This document shows, piece by piece, positions 25,330 to 38,843 of a stretch of DNA of 64,000 bases. The notes under the pieces are model-generated. The model was given only the letters and a program-made list of their open reading frames with translations. It was not told the origin of the DNA and made no database searches. The first letter of the stretch is position 1. Each line of letters begins with the position of its first letter. The stretch spans positions 38,753,756-38,817,755 of the forward strand of contig CM060108.1 in assembly GCA_030522415.1 (NCBI GenBank), written 5' to 3'. The translations under genes were made by a program, and so were the position numbers. Source of the stretch: Channallabes apus. Its lineage: Eukaryota; Chordata; Actinopteri; Siluriformes; Clariidae.

Positions 25330-28300
25330 TTCTCATTTGTTGTTCTTCCTCTATATGTGAACTCATCTGTCTCCCTCCTTCTCTCTCTGTTTTCCCTCTC
25401 TGGTTGGAATGTGAGTGTGAACGAGAGTATCTCATTAGGGGCACAAAGCAGCTCAGTCTGTGGTGCTGACATGCAGGTACAGGGATCCAGTTACTGGACA
25501 CAGATTCAGCGACAGAGCTGGGCCGTTACAGTCCCTCTTCCTACTGTACTCCCCCTGCTTTGTGCTCTTCATTTTAGTTCAATTCAGGCCAGTCCATTGT
25601 TGCTTTGCTGACATGGTTGCATTAGGAAATATGATAATGAAACACAATTTTTATGAACAAAAAGGGTTTAAATGTTAAAAGATTTAAGTTGGCAACATAT
25701 GTTTTTGGGAATAATCTACTGATCTGTATTATACTAATGTATACTTTTGTAGAATTCATTAATTAACAGAAACAATGGTACTAACTGAGAACTAGGAACA
25801 TGTTACTTTACATACAAATTAATATGAACTTTCATTCATTCATTCATTTTCTATCCCGCTTAATCCTGTGTTCAGGGTTGCGGGGGACCTGGAGCCTATC
25901 CCAGGAGACTTCGGGCACTAGGCGGGGTACACCCTGGACAGGGTGCCAATCCATCGCAGGGCACACACACATACACACACTCACACACCCAATCACACAT
26001 TACGGGCAATTTAGGAACACCAATTAGCCTAACCTGCATATCTTTGGACTGTGGGAGGAAACCGGAGTACCCGGAGGAAACCCACCAAGCACGGGGAGAA
26101 CATGCAAACTCCATGCACACAGAGACGGGAATCGAGCCTGGCCGGGGAATCGATCCCAGACCCTGGAGGTGCAAGGCGACAGTGCTAACCACTACACCAC
26201 CGCGCCGCGCTAATATGAACTTTACATGTTTAAAGACTAAATAATGTCAAGATGGACTAACCTGAGGTGACCAGAAGACGTAGCTTTAGCGGTTAGCCCA
26301 ATGTAGCGTGGAGGATAAACCCAAACGCGGAAAGAAGCGAGCAGGCAGGATAACCACGCGATTTAGTTTAAGGACTCTCACAAAAACGGAGCAAGGGAAA
26401 AACACAAATTTAACCCGCGTCCTAAAAATACACACACAATAGCAAAGACAAAACGGAACCAACATGTGAGTACTCACGGTTTGCTGAAACGACAGCTGGA
26501 GCTGACATGGGCCGAACTCAATGACTGAGCGGTAAGCCATCGTTTGTTTACCTCTTTTATACTTCCTGGTTTTGCGCCCGTCTTACTTCCGGGTCCTAGT
26601 GCCGGGCGCAGATTGAGTGTGTATGACAGTACCCCCCTGTCCAGGACTGGCTCCTGACGGTCCTGGGATGGAGGATACCCTGTGACGGTAGTCCCGAATT
26701 AGCTGGGGGTCGAGAATGAACCGGGCCGGGATCCAAGATCGCTCCTCGGGGCCATAGCCCTCCCAGTCCACCAGGTATTGCGTACCTTTGCCCCGAGGGC
26801 GCGAGTCAAGGATTCGGCGCACGGTGTAGGCGGGACCGCCGTCGATGATCCGGGGAGGAGGAGCTGGGGGGGTGGGTGGAATCATGGGTGAGGTGATGAA
26901 GGGCTTGAACTGGGACAGGTGGAAGACTGGATGGATCCGGAGCGCCGCAGGCAGCTGGAGCCGGTAGGTGACAGGGTTAATTCTGTGAGTGATGTGGTAT
27001 GGTCCGATGAATCTGGGGGAAAGTTTCTTTGACTCGGTGCGGAGGTGGAGGTTTTTTGTGGACAGCCATACCTTGTCACCTACGTGGTATAGTCGTCCCG
27101 GAGGATGTCGGCGGCGATGTTGGTGGATGTAGCGGGCATTGGCACGTTGGATGGCCTGGTTGGTCGTAGTCCAGAGCCGCCGACATCTGCGGACCAACTG
27201 TTGGGCTGACGGTACATCAACCTCCGGCTCTGGGTGGTTGAAGACGGTGGGTTGGAAACCGTGGCATACCTCAAATGGGCTTAGGTTAGTGGCAGAGGAG
27301 ATGTGGAGGTTGTGTGATAGTTCCGCCCAAATGAGGTAGCGTGCCCAGGAGCGCTGACGGTCCGCTACGAAACATCTCAGATAGCGCTCCAGTTGTTGGT
27401 TGGTCCGCTCCGTCTGACCGTTAGTCTGTGGGTGGTATCCGGAGGACAGACTGCAGGTGGAATCGATCAGACGGCAGAAGGCCTTCCAGAACCGGGCTGT
27501 GAACTGGGGCCCTCTGTCCGAGACGATATCCTTGGGGAACCCATGCAGACGGACTACGTGCTCTAAAATCAGCTCTGCTGTTTCCTTTGCTGACGGGAGT
27601 CCGGCGAGAGCCACCAGATGCACGGTCTTAGAGAACCGATCCACGATCGTGAGGATGGTGTCTTTTCCTTCGGAGGCCGGCAGGCCCGTGATGAAGTCCA
27701 CGGCAATGTGCGTCCAGGGCCGTCGAGGGACGGGAAGGGGTTGCAGTTCTCCTGGAGAGGGTTGGTTGGTGGTCTTTGCCCTGGCACACACTGGGCATGC
27801 CTGAACGAACTCTTGGACGTCCCTCGTCATGGATGGCCACCAGAAGTCGCGCTGGATAAATTGGAGGGATCGTCGGGTGCCTGGATGGCCCGAAATTGGG
27901 GAGGAGTGTCCCCAGCGGAGAACCTCGGGTCTCATCCCTTCAGGCACGAAGAGTCGTCCAGGTGGCACACCTGCCGGTTCGGTCTCTGTACCTCGTGCCT
28001 GGCGCACTCTCGTTTCCAGGTCCAGTTGCAGGGGTGCGATGATCTTGGAAGAGGGGAGGACAGGCGCGGGGTCCGCCCGGGGGGGGTCCACCTCTAGTTG
28101 TCGGGAGAGGGCGTCAGCTTTGGTGTTCTTGGGCCCCGGGCGGTATGAGAGGTGGAAGTTGTAATTCTCAAAGAATAATGCCCACCGCGCCTGTCGTGGA
28201 TTTAACTGTTTAATGTTTCGGATGGTGATTAGATTTTGATGGTCCGTCCAGACTATGAATGGCTCACTGACGCCCTGGAGCCAGTGACGCCACTCCTCCA

Positions 28301-31300
28301 GAGCCCACTTTATGGCCAGCAGTTCGCGGTCCCCTACCCCGTATCGCTGCTGAGTGGAGTCAAATTTTCTGGAGAAAAAACCACAAGGGTGTAGTTTTTG
28401 GTCTGGACCTTGCTGTGAGAGGATAGCTCCAGCGCCCACATCTGAAGCATCCACCTCCACAACGAATGATTTATTGACATCTGGGTGGTGGAGAATCGGT
28501 GCAGTGGTGAAGCGGTGACACAGTGATCGAAAAGCGGAGACAGCTGCCGGGTTGAGGTGAAAAGGGAGAGAGGAAGGACGGGTCAGAGCGGTTAGGGGGG
28601 CGGCAACTGTACTGTAGTCCCGGATAAAGCGACGATAGAAGTTCGCAAACCCGAGAAACCGTTGAAGCTGTTTGAGGGTCTTGGGTAGGGGCCAATGACG
28701 CACAACCTCTAGCTTCTGCGGGTCCATGGCCACACCCTGGGGCGAGATGACAAAACCCAGGAACGTGGTGGAGCGCTCGTGAAAAGCGCACTTTTCCAAC
28801 TTACAGTACAGTTGGTGGGCGAGTAATCTCTTTAGAACCGCCCTGACGTGCTGGGTGTGTTCTTCCATGGTGCGTGAATAAATTAAAATATCGTCCAGGT
28901 ATGCGAATGCCCACCGACCGAGCATGTCCCGAAGGACGTCGTTAATGAAGTGTTGGAATGCGGCGGGGGCATTGCACAGTCCAAATGGGATGACAAGAGT
29001 TTCATAATGTCCGGTGGGGGTGATGAATGCCGTCTTCCACTCATCGCCCTCTCTGATGCGCACCAAGTTGTAGGCGCTCCGGAGGTCCAACTTCGTAAAG
29101 ATGGTGGCGCCAGAGAGGGCGTCCAGGGCTGAGTTGGTAAGAGGCAGAGGATGTCGATTTTTGATGGTGAGATGGTTGAGCCCCCGATAGTCGACACAAG
29201 GGCGAAGTTCCCCGCCTCTCTTCTTCACGAAGAAGAACCCCGCGGCGGCAGGTGAGGAGGAGGGCCTGATGGTGCCTTGGCGCAGGGCGTTGTTTACATA
29301 TTCCTCCATCACCTGGGTCTCGGTGGGTGTGAGTGAGTAGAGATGGCCGCGGGGGGGGATCGTACCGGGTTGGAGGTCTATGGCGAGGTCGTATGGACGA
29401 TGAGGAGGAAGATGGGTGGCTCGTCGCCTGCAGAAAACCTCTGCTAGGTCTCGGTATGGTTCGGGGATGGAGTTGGTGTCGACGTCGGGGGCCTCGGACT
29501 CCCTAGAGCACGTCCCAGCCGCTGCCCGTAGGCATAGTTCGTTGCAGGTCGCGCCCCACTGAAGGATCCGATTCTGGGTCCAGGAGATTAGAGGGTCATG
29601 TTGGAGCAGCCAGGGATGACCAAGGATGATGGGTGGAGATGAGATGGAGGTGACGAAGAATTTTAACTGTTCATGGTGTTGGTTGATGGAGACGGTGATG
29701 GGTTCTGTTCGGGTGCTGATTGGGCTGGTGGAGAGGGGGCGACCGTCGACAGAGGTGATGCGAACGGGCTGGGATAACGCCTCGAGTTTTACCCCCAGGG
29801 TTTTGGCATATGCAGAGTCAATGAAGTTACCTGCTGCCCCGGAGTCGATGAACGCAGCACTTCGGACCCGTTTGTGGCCAACCTGGAGGTGTACCTGAAC
29901 CGTGAGACGGGAGGAGTTGGTGGTGATGGCGGAGAGACGAAGGGGACCCGGCGAGTCTCTCTCTCCTCTCACCGGGCCTGGGCGTTTCCCGGTCTGAGTG
30001 GGCATGTTGCCCTGTGATGTGTAGCTGACCCGCAATAGGCACAGAGCCCTTCACGAAAACGTCTCTCCCGTTCTGCAGCGGTCAAGGAGGCGCGTCCTAG
30101 TTGCATGGGTTCCCCGGCTCCGGTGTCAACCACGGCAGGAGGTGGAGAACCGACATGTCCCGGGATGGCGTAGGTGGCGGAGTCTGCGGGGCGTGGAGTG
30201 GTGACAGTGAAGGCGGGTGGTGGTCGTGACGTGGTGACGGCGAAGGTGGGTGCAGGTGGCAGGGTGCGAGGGGCTGGCCTCGGACGAGAGAGGAGGCGCT
30301 GGTCGATCCGGAGAGCGAGTTGGATTAGGCCCTCCAGGGTCGCAGGAAGCTCTCGCCCGGCTAGTTCGTCCTTAATCCGAGAAGCCAGTCCCTCGTAGTA
30401 GGATGTCCGGAGTGCTGCATCGCCCCACGTTGTTTGGACGGCGAGAGTGCGAAACTCGGCCGTATAGCGGCTCACGGGCAATCCTCCCTGCCTCAGGTGA
30501 TAAAGTCTGGTGTCGGTCTCCACCTCGCCCGCTGGATGTTCGAAAGTGAGTTTGAGTTGGTGAGTGAACTCATTGTAAGAGTGGGCGGTGTCTGTATCTG
30601 CCCGTAAAACTGCCGTGGCCCACTCTGCTGCCTGCCCTTTTAGCAACGAGACGAGAAGAGCAATGCGAAGGCGATCGGTGGAGTATTTGGTGGCATTAAA
30701 CTCAAACACCAGATCGAGAGCTGTTAGAAAAACGCTGCACTTCCCGTCCGTGCCGTTCCACTTCTCTGGTAGAGAAAGAAAAACATCAGAAGGAGGGGGG
30801 GGGGGGGATGCGGCGCCGCGGCCCCCGCGACGTGCGATCGAGCAGTGACGTCACCAACAGCTGCGCGGAGATCCGTATTCTCCCGCCGGAGCTCAGCGAC
30901 CTCGCGGCGGAGGGAAGCGAGATCCGCGGTGAGCTGATTGATTAGCGCCGCATGCTGATCTACAACGTCGCAGAGACTCGCATAATCCGCTGGGTTTACC
31001 GCGGAGGGCTCAGTCATTCTGTCAAGATGGACTAACCTGAGGTGACCAGAAGACGTAGCTTTAGCGGTTAGCCCAATGTAGCGTGGAGGATAAACCCAAA
31101 CGCGGAAAGAAGCGAGCAGGCAGGATAACCACGCGATTTAGTTTAAGGACTCTCACAAAAACGGAGCAAGGGAAAAACACAAATTTAACCCGCGTCCTAA
31201 AAATACACACACAATAGCAAAGACAAAACGGAACCAACATGTGAGTACTCACGGTTTGCTGAAACGACAGCTGGAGCTGACATGGGCCGAACTCAATGAC

Positions 31301-34300
31301 TGAGCGGTAAGCCATCGTTTGTTTACCTCTTTTATACTTCCTGGTTTTGCGCCCGTCTTACTTCCGGGTCCTAGTGCCGGGCGCAGATTGAGTGTGTATG
31401 ACAAATAATAAGTCCAATGATTGAAGCACTGAGCAGAGTCACTACATTTATCACACAGTGCTGCTAAATATATCTAAATCTGATTGTCCTGGGCCCGTAT
31501 TCACAAAGCTTCTTAGAATTCTCTTAGAGAGCTCCTATCTTAGCTTAAAATGTCCTAGCTGGGAATCCTAGACTAAAAGTGATTTAGGAAACTTCTCAGA
31601 GCTACTCTGAGTAAGGAAAGTACAAAAACCTTTATCTTAGTGAGGAGGTGTGGTGGATCTCATTGCTAGGGATGATGCAGCAATTCAAGGGCTGTGATTG
31701 GTTATTAAAAAAATAACCTCTGACCCCTGTAAAGGTCTTGAAATGCGCTTTTTGTGAAAATAGAATATATGATAATAGAACAAACAGTGAAATCAAAATG
31801 TTTGTAAATAAAGAAATTGTATAATCATGACTACAGGTTACTTTATGCAAAGTTTCTGTTATAGACTAAATATCTTAAAGATAATTAAACAGCTAAATGT
31901 ATACTACATTTAAGTTCTTACATTTATTTATCATAATGATTTTATTACTTTTAATCTATTTCAGATTGATGGGAGAAAAATGGCTCAGCTTTTACTAATT
32001 TACATGATTACAGGACAGACAATTTAAGTTGCTTTTTTGGATGGTATGTAGCCAACAGTCCAAGAGAGATGGAAAGAATTAAAACAAGAAAATTGGACAG
32101 TAGAGCAGTGTTTACTTTTAGCTTTACGTTCAGTGTTTAGAGAATATTTCTTCTTTCCATCATTTTGTCCTCTGCTATAGAAACTCTTAAGTCTCTTAAA
32201 AGTCCTCCTCTCTACTCTTAACCATTTTTACCTTAGGAGCTGTTTTTAGGGCTAAGATATTTTGTGAATCATTTTTATCTTTACTGAGATTTAGTCCTAA
32301 ATTTAAGGGGAAATTCTAAGAAAATGTCATAATTCTAAGAATTTTCTTAGAATTTCATCACTAGGAGCAACTTTTAGGCTTAAGAAGCTTTGTGAATACG
32401 GGCCCTGAAGTCTTAGCCAAAGAAGAGTATGTATGTGACTATGGATGTCCACCAGGGTGTGCTAAAAAGCAATGCTAGTAATTATATTTTTAAGAACAAG
32501 TTGATAATAAAAAAACCCTGAGTGAAAGACAATTTTAATAAAGAAATATATTCAGGAACTTCACTTGGCTGCTATAATTTTAGGCATGAACATAGAGGAA
32601 ATACTGCACAAGGCAAATCCAATAAGCCTAAAGCCTTGCAGGTGATGCAACTCAGATGTGTTGATGCTGTGAAAACCAATAAGATCCCTATTCACTTGGC
32701 TTCTTTTCCAGATTCCCTTTTGTCAAAATATTTTTTACTGCTCTTTCACTCATCTACATTAGAGATGTTTAAATCCAGTCCAAACCAGGATTGTCAGTAT
32801 TCAGTACAGTTGTAATTCACCAAGAAGTACCAAACCCACTAACCTGGCAATCAACAGATTAGTTGAATTAACTTTGTTTGAGAGAGGCCAGATTGAGGTG
32901 GTTTGGACATGTTCAGAGGAGAGAGTGTGAATATATCGGTAGAAGGATGCTGAGGTTGGAACTGCCAGGCAGAAGGTCTAGAGGAAGACCAAAGAGGAGA
33001 TTTATGGATGCAGTGAGAGAGGACATGAAGTTAGTTGGTGTGAGAGAAGAGGATGCAGAGGATAGGGTTAGATGGAGGCAGATGATTCGCTGTGGCGACC
33101 CCTAAAAGGGAACAGCCGAAAGACAAAGAAGAAGAAGAACTTTGTTTGAGCAGAAGAATCACCAAACTGTGCCTTGAGAACAGGATTTGAACACCAATGA
33201 TCTTCAGAACTTAGCTTTACCTCTCTGATGAGCAAACACTTTGTTGTAAAATCTTTAAAATGATTTTCTCAAAGACACAATTAACATTTAACATTTTTAG
33301 GAGTGTACAGTAGGACAAAATCTTGAGATTTCTGTATCATTATGCAGCAAAGAAGCAAATAAAAGTAACAATATAGCTAAAAATGTATCATATATCTTAC
33401 ACAGACTGGAACAATTGAACTACATTTTCTCAGCCAATGTCAATGACTCACACCGGATTACACACACGATAACAATCTACAGACGCTTTAAATAACAGTG
33501 CCTGTGTTTACTAAGCGTCTCAGGGTAGGAAAATTTGGTCCTACTTTCAGGAGTAGGAATAATAGCTGTTTCTCAGAATAAAAGATTCTTAAACTAGGAA
33601 ATCACTCCCATCTCCAACACAATGTAGAAGAGCTTCGGAGGTCTCCTAACTGGTTAGGGGTAGTAAGGAAATGGTGTTCAGGCAGAGACACTCACAGAGG
33701 AGAGATGTTTTAGTTTCACTGAGTGACACAGGGCTCATAAAGGATACGTTTGAACAAAAACGTATGCCTTTTTTCAGTTGTGTGTGATATGCTACTGGTC
33801 CATGAATGAACAATCCATATGCTGTCTCCAAGTGGCTCATACTGCATGGTTTTCAATAACAGCGAAGTTGCAGCTTTGAAACAGTGAGACTGCCAGCTGT
33901 GTCAGAAAAAAATGAAAGAAACTCTGTTTTTACAGAACCACAAAGCATGTGCAGATTAATACATTTCCTGCCACGCATAGAGAAATCAACAAAAAAATCA
34001 AGCTGCGTTCATGGAGTTGTGGCCATTATCTACGGCACACACATTAAAATAATTATATTTATATGTACATTTTATATACATACATTAAATTATTTGAGTG
34101 GAAACAAATGTTTTTTTTTAAAGATTCTCTGTTATAAGCAGAATTTCAACACTTAATTAACATGTCACACCACCGTGTTTTACTCCTCGGGGGAACGTGC
34201 CGCAAACTCACTTGTTATCTTTAGAGGTAAGAGTAGGGCAGAATCTTACATTAATCATTTCTTTGCATTTTGCTACCTCCTCCGCAAGCACAACGCTCTC

Positions 34301-37300
34301 ATCCTCTCTGCAGTTTCACTTTCTTTTTGAAGTAATTTTGGTCAGATTATGACAGTCCTACACAGCTCTATTATAGGGGCTTTAAACAGTGTGATTGTAG
34401 AAGTCTGATTAGGATAACTTCATGCAGTTAAGCATGCGTCAAAAAGTTTGGTCTGTGTGCATAAAGTTTTCACACCTGCCGCTGATTCACTATTCTACCA
34501 TTTAAAACTACAAAAACCTGCAAAAACTACAACACCCACTATAATTTGCAGACTATTTTACGGCTCGTAAAAAGTGATGTCACACGCTTACCTGAGCGCA
34601 GTCCTACCCCTCACCAAAGGAAGAATAGGAAGCTTTATAAATAACTTTTATGTCTTATTCTGAGGTATATTTTCAGTCCTAAATGAACTCTGAGCCGCTC
34701 AGTAAATATGGGCGCAGGTCTCACTTGGGCTTGCTTTACTATTTTTATCAGTGGAATTACTATTTGTTAAAGGGTTTTTGGACTTTTGAGCATGTATTTT
34801 TTGTGACTTTATAATTTCTTTTTAAATATTGCCTAGCCTTATTGGTTTGCTTGCCCTAATAGCAATAATTAATAGTAAACTCTTCACACATCTTTTAATC
34901 TGCTGGATGTAACAAATAAGCATTTTATATACGTACAGCTCTGAAAAAAGGAATCGACCACTGCAAAATGATCAGTTTCTCAAGTTCACTTGATTTTAGA
35001 TACAGGATGTATTTAAAGAAACCGACAATGCATTAAAATAAAAGATGCAGTATCTGCAAATCTTGAATAAAATAAATTCATAATCATTTTCATAAAATTC
35101 ATAAATATTGTAGTCACAATACATAGAAGTTGAATGTTCATATTCATTATTTGGTGGAGTAAATCTAATCTCATCTTTTATGTGTCTTGGCAATCTCTCC
35201 ACCATTCCTGTTGGGAAACTCTATTCTTGGTGCAAAAATCCAAGCAGCTCAGTTTTGTTTGATGGCTTGTGACCATCGTCATCTTGAACTCACATTTCAG
35301 AGGCTTCTGTGGAGTTTGACTTGGCCATGACGGGGTCTTAATCAGGTGGTCGTTTATCCACATCTAGAGTGACCTGACAGTCTTGCATGTAGCATTGTCC
35401 TGTTGGAAAAACCAGACCTCAGAGTTGAGATACATTGACAGAACATACTGTAAGGAATCTTCAGTTTGCCACTCTGTTTGAAGGCCATGGTTGTTGAGTG
35501 ACATTTAAATGAATTTGCTGTAATCCCAGTCATTTTCACCCTCTGCCAGTCTGTAGCTTTGTTGTCCTTAGTGTTTGCTGTTTGACCTTCTTCTTGTGTA
35601 CGTACTTGCATCTTTAAAAATTGAACATCCATTGCATAGAGATAACAATAACAAGTCAGAATTTGTGCTTTACCGCCAAATTCATTAAATTCACAACAAA
35701 CAATAGAAATAAAACCATGCACAGACTATTCCACATCTTCATAACAAAACAATGTCTGTATGTGAAAACATTATAATACTGTTAATGCTTCCCTAAAAAT
35801 GCATTATATAAATGCTATGACAGCATGTGAAAGTAAGGTCAAAAGTTGATCATGTGCTGCAGTCCATTAAATTTCAATAAAATTTTATTTATATAGCGCT
35901 TTCAACAGTGGTCATTGTTTCAAAGCAGCTTCACAAAATTGAAAGAATTATGAAAAATGTGTATAAATCATAATGCTCAGATTGTCCCTGATGAGCACGC
36001 CAAGGGCGACGGCAGCAAGAAAACACTCCCTGAGATGGCAATAGGAAGAAACCTTGAGAGGATTTAATAGGACTTAACAGGGAACCCATCCTCATTTGGG
36101 TGATAACAGATAGCAGGAATTGTTTTGCAGTCATGCTGTGTATTAGGCAGCTGAAAGTTCAGTATAACAGAAGATGTCTAAGTTAACATGAAGTCCAGTT
36201 TGGCACCAAGATTAGTCAGACAGGTGCAGAGGGCAGAGCAGGTCTGGATCACTGGGAGCTCAGGAGCAGCATGTGTAGCTTCAAACCATCACAAATTCAT
36301 TATGGGATGAATTATGTGTATACCAGGCTAAAGAGATGTGTCTTGAGTCTACTTTTAAACTAAAGTTAAACTCAAGATAAATTATCATGGTAATTGATAT
36401 TTTGACCTTTTATGAATAATATTTTATTTTTTTGAAAAAGTGGTAATTAAAAAAGAAATTACTTAGTTTGTTATGCATGGGTTACAAGGTGTAACGTTTT
36501 GTAAAATGGTGTTGTATGGTACTCATGTTAAGGATATTACCATTACATTCAGTAATATACAGGAATTATGGTTTATGAAAAAAACACAAACACATGTATG
36601 TATTGTTAAAAATTCTACACCAAAAAACTATTTCCATACTCAATATGTGCATAAAGATAATCTGTACAGTGGTATAGTATTTAGTTTCCTATTTTTTGTT
36701 TTGCAGAACTTGCCTGGGCATGGAATCAGATAGTTCCTGTAATAATTGGAGTGAAACTTTCCTCAAAGTTTCGATGAAAAAAAAAAAAAAAAATCAGCTC
36801 ATCGACACTAAAGAATAGAAAATCTACTAATTTCCTCCTCTTTTATTATGACATATAGGCCTCTGCGACATTTCTTTTAAAAAAAAAAAAAAAGTAAACT
36901 TCCAAAGGTAGCTGGTACATTTTGGATTTATTCTGCTAAAAAAATGTCCCTGTCTCTTAAATAATTTCTTTGTGGTTTTTGCAGGTTTGAATCCCAAAAT
37001 ACATTAGTAGACAACATGGAAACTGTTTTGTGGGCTTGTGGCTTTAAAAAGTGGCATGAGATTGCAAACATCACTGTAAGCAAACAGCTCCAGCCTCCTC
37101 CATGCATTATAGTACCCTTGGTACAGTTTGATTTGACTTCTTTTCCTGACTTTATTCACACCAACACTTTTTCATCGGATCCATGTTAAATTTAGATTTA
37201 TCAGTTGTAATAAGAGATGACTCTGTCCACCCAACATGTCCCTGAAAGGTTTTCTACACCGCCTGGACCAAACAGAAGAAAAAGTTTCAGGTGGGCCAAA

Positions 37301-38802
37301 TGACTGGGCTGCATCAAGCAAAGAAAACAACTAAAGAGATTTGAAGTTAATGGAACTGGGTTAAGAACCCTTCAACACATTATCCAAACCTGGATAGATT
37401 GTGCTGAACCATCAAGTTTGTGGAAGAAATGTGGTTGGACAAAAAATCTTGAATGTAGATCACTTCATCTGTAGTGAAGTTCAAAAAATCAACTGTAAAA
37501 GTTGCAGCTGTGTTTAATACTGAAAGTAAGAGCAATTCTATATTTACACAATGTGATAAGAGCTCACAGGATTGGGTGGCATCCCTTGTTAGTGAGGTTA
37601 ATCTGAAAATGAAGTCAGCTGGTGACCTAAATTTACTGAGTAACCAGGTTGTCACATCTATGGAGTTCTTTATTCCTGGATGGAACACGCATATTCCATG
37701 ACTTAAATTATGAAAGAGGAGTTCTGCGAGCATGAGAAATCATTTTTACAACTTCCCACCACCATGTGTGCTGTAATCAAACCTAAAGGTGATTGACTTT
37801 TGGCCAGGCAGTGTATTTCAGAAAACAAGACATACTGTACGTATATAATGTAGTTATATTTTAAACAGAGGGAATCATGATCAGATATACCAAAAGAACT
37901 TGGCAGCACTTCTGTATGTTTACTGACCTTAAAGTGACATTTATTGAACTCAGCTACTGTTCTCTCATTTCTTGTTATCATGTCCTTTCTCACAGTGAAA
38001 CTGTGTTCTCATTTATTTTTCTCAGAAGTTGTTTTACTTGATAGCTGGTACTAATTTGCACTTGACTGAGAATCAAGAAAGCGATTGCCGGGAGCCACTG
38101 CGCATACAGTATTTATATAAGCATGTCTACAGATGTCTGTGTTGTTTCTTAGTGAATGTGTAAACTGCTTTAGTTCTTTCTCTGCTGAATGCGAAAATAA
38201 ACCAGTGTAGAGGAGGAATTGTATTGTATCATCTTACACTTTTTATCACGTTGAACGTTGGCTTTTATTGGCAAACTGTTCATGGGGCATGTAGGGGTAT
38301 TTATGAAATTCTACATAGTTTTGAAAAAAGAAATACAGTAGAGAATTTCCTGAGATTGTGTAAACTGTACACACATATTTCATGGAAAATTTAGTTTTGC
38401 ATATTCATGACTTTTTGCAATTCAAAATCATAAGCCAAATAATACATTACAGGTTTTTACAGGGGATGTGTGGTGGCTTAGTGGTTATTACTGTGTTCTC
38501 ACTTCTACGGATTCCGTTCCCACCTGGTCTGTGCATCGAGTTTGAATGTTCTCCCCGTGCTTGGTGGGTTTACTCCGTTTTTCTCTCACAGTCCAAAAAC
38601 ATGCAAATTGGGGTTAATTGGTGTTCCCAAATTGCCTGTAGTGTGTGAATCCCAGCCTGTGCCTTAAATCTCCTCTGATAGGCTCCAGGCCCCTGAGACC
38701 CTGTAGACAGGTTAAAGCGGTATAGACAATGAGTTAGTAGGTCAGTAAGGGAGGTTCTACCTTGCATTGCTGTATATTCTAGATATCAATTAACGTATTG
38801 TG

Positions 38803-38843
<41 letters not shown>

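Larger units (their letters stand above)
26245..31403 (-). mobile_element. Complete Ty3/Gypsy chromovirus (Tf1/sushi-like LTR retrotransposon)
   Basis: It is a 5,159-bp element on the minus strand, in intron 4 of kcnj10 and antisense to that gene. It has 384-bp LTRs at both ends, a 5-bp duplication 'aataa' (26240-26244 and 31404-31408), gag, and pol in the order protease, reverse transcriptase, RNase H, integrase, chromodomain. There is no envelope gene. The order of domains and the C-terminal chromodomain place it with the vertebrate sushi-like chromoviruses, whose chromodomain is thought to guide integration. The LTRs look identical by eye, so insertion is recent. It is the most GC-rich stretch before the rDNA. 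Confidence 0.93.

Noticed and set aside
26882..30398. Several 60-159 codon ORFs on the + strand and other minus frames across the Gypsy element
   Set aside because: They are shadows of the GC-rich pol and gag frames, with no domain of their own.
26245..31403. Endogenous retrovirus
   Set aside because: No envelope gene, a chromodomain in integrase and a sushi-like plan identify a Gypsy chromovirus retrotransposon.
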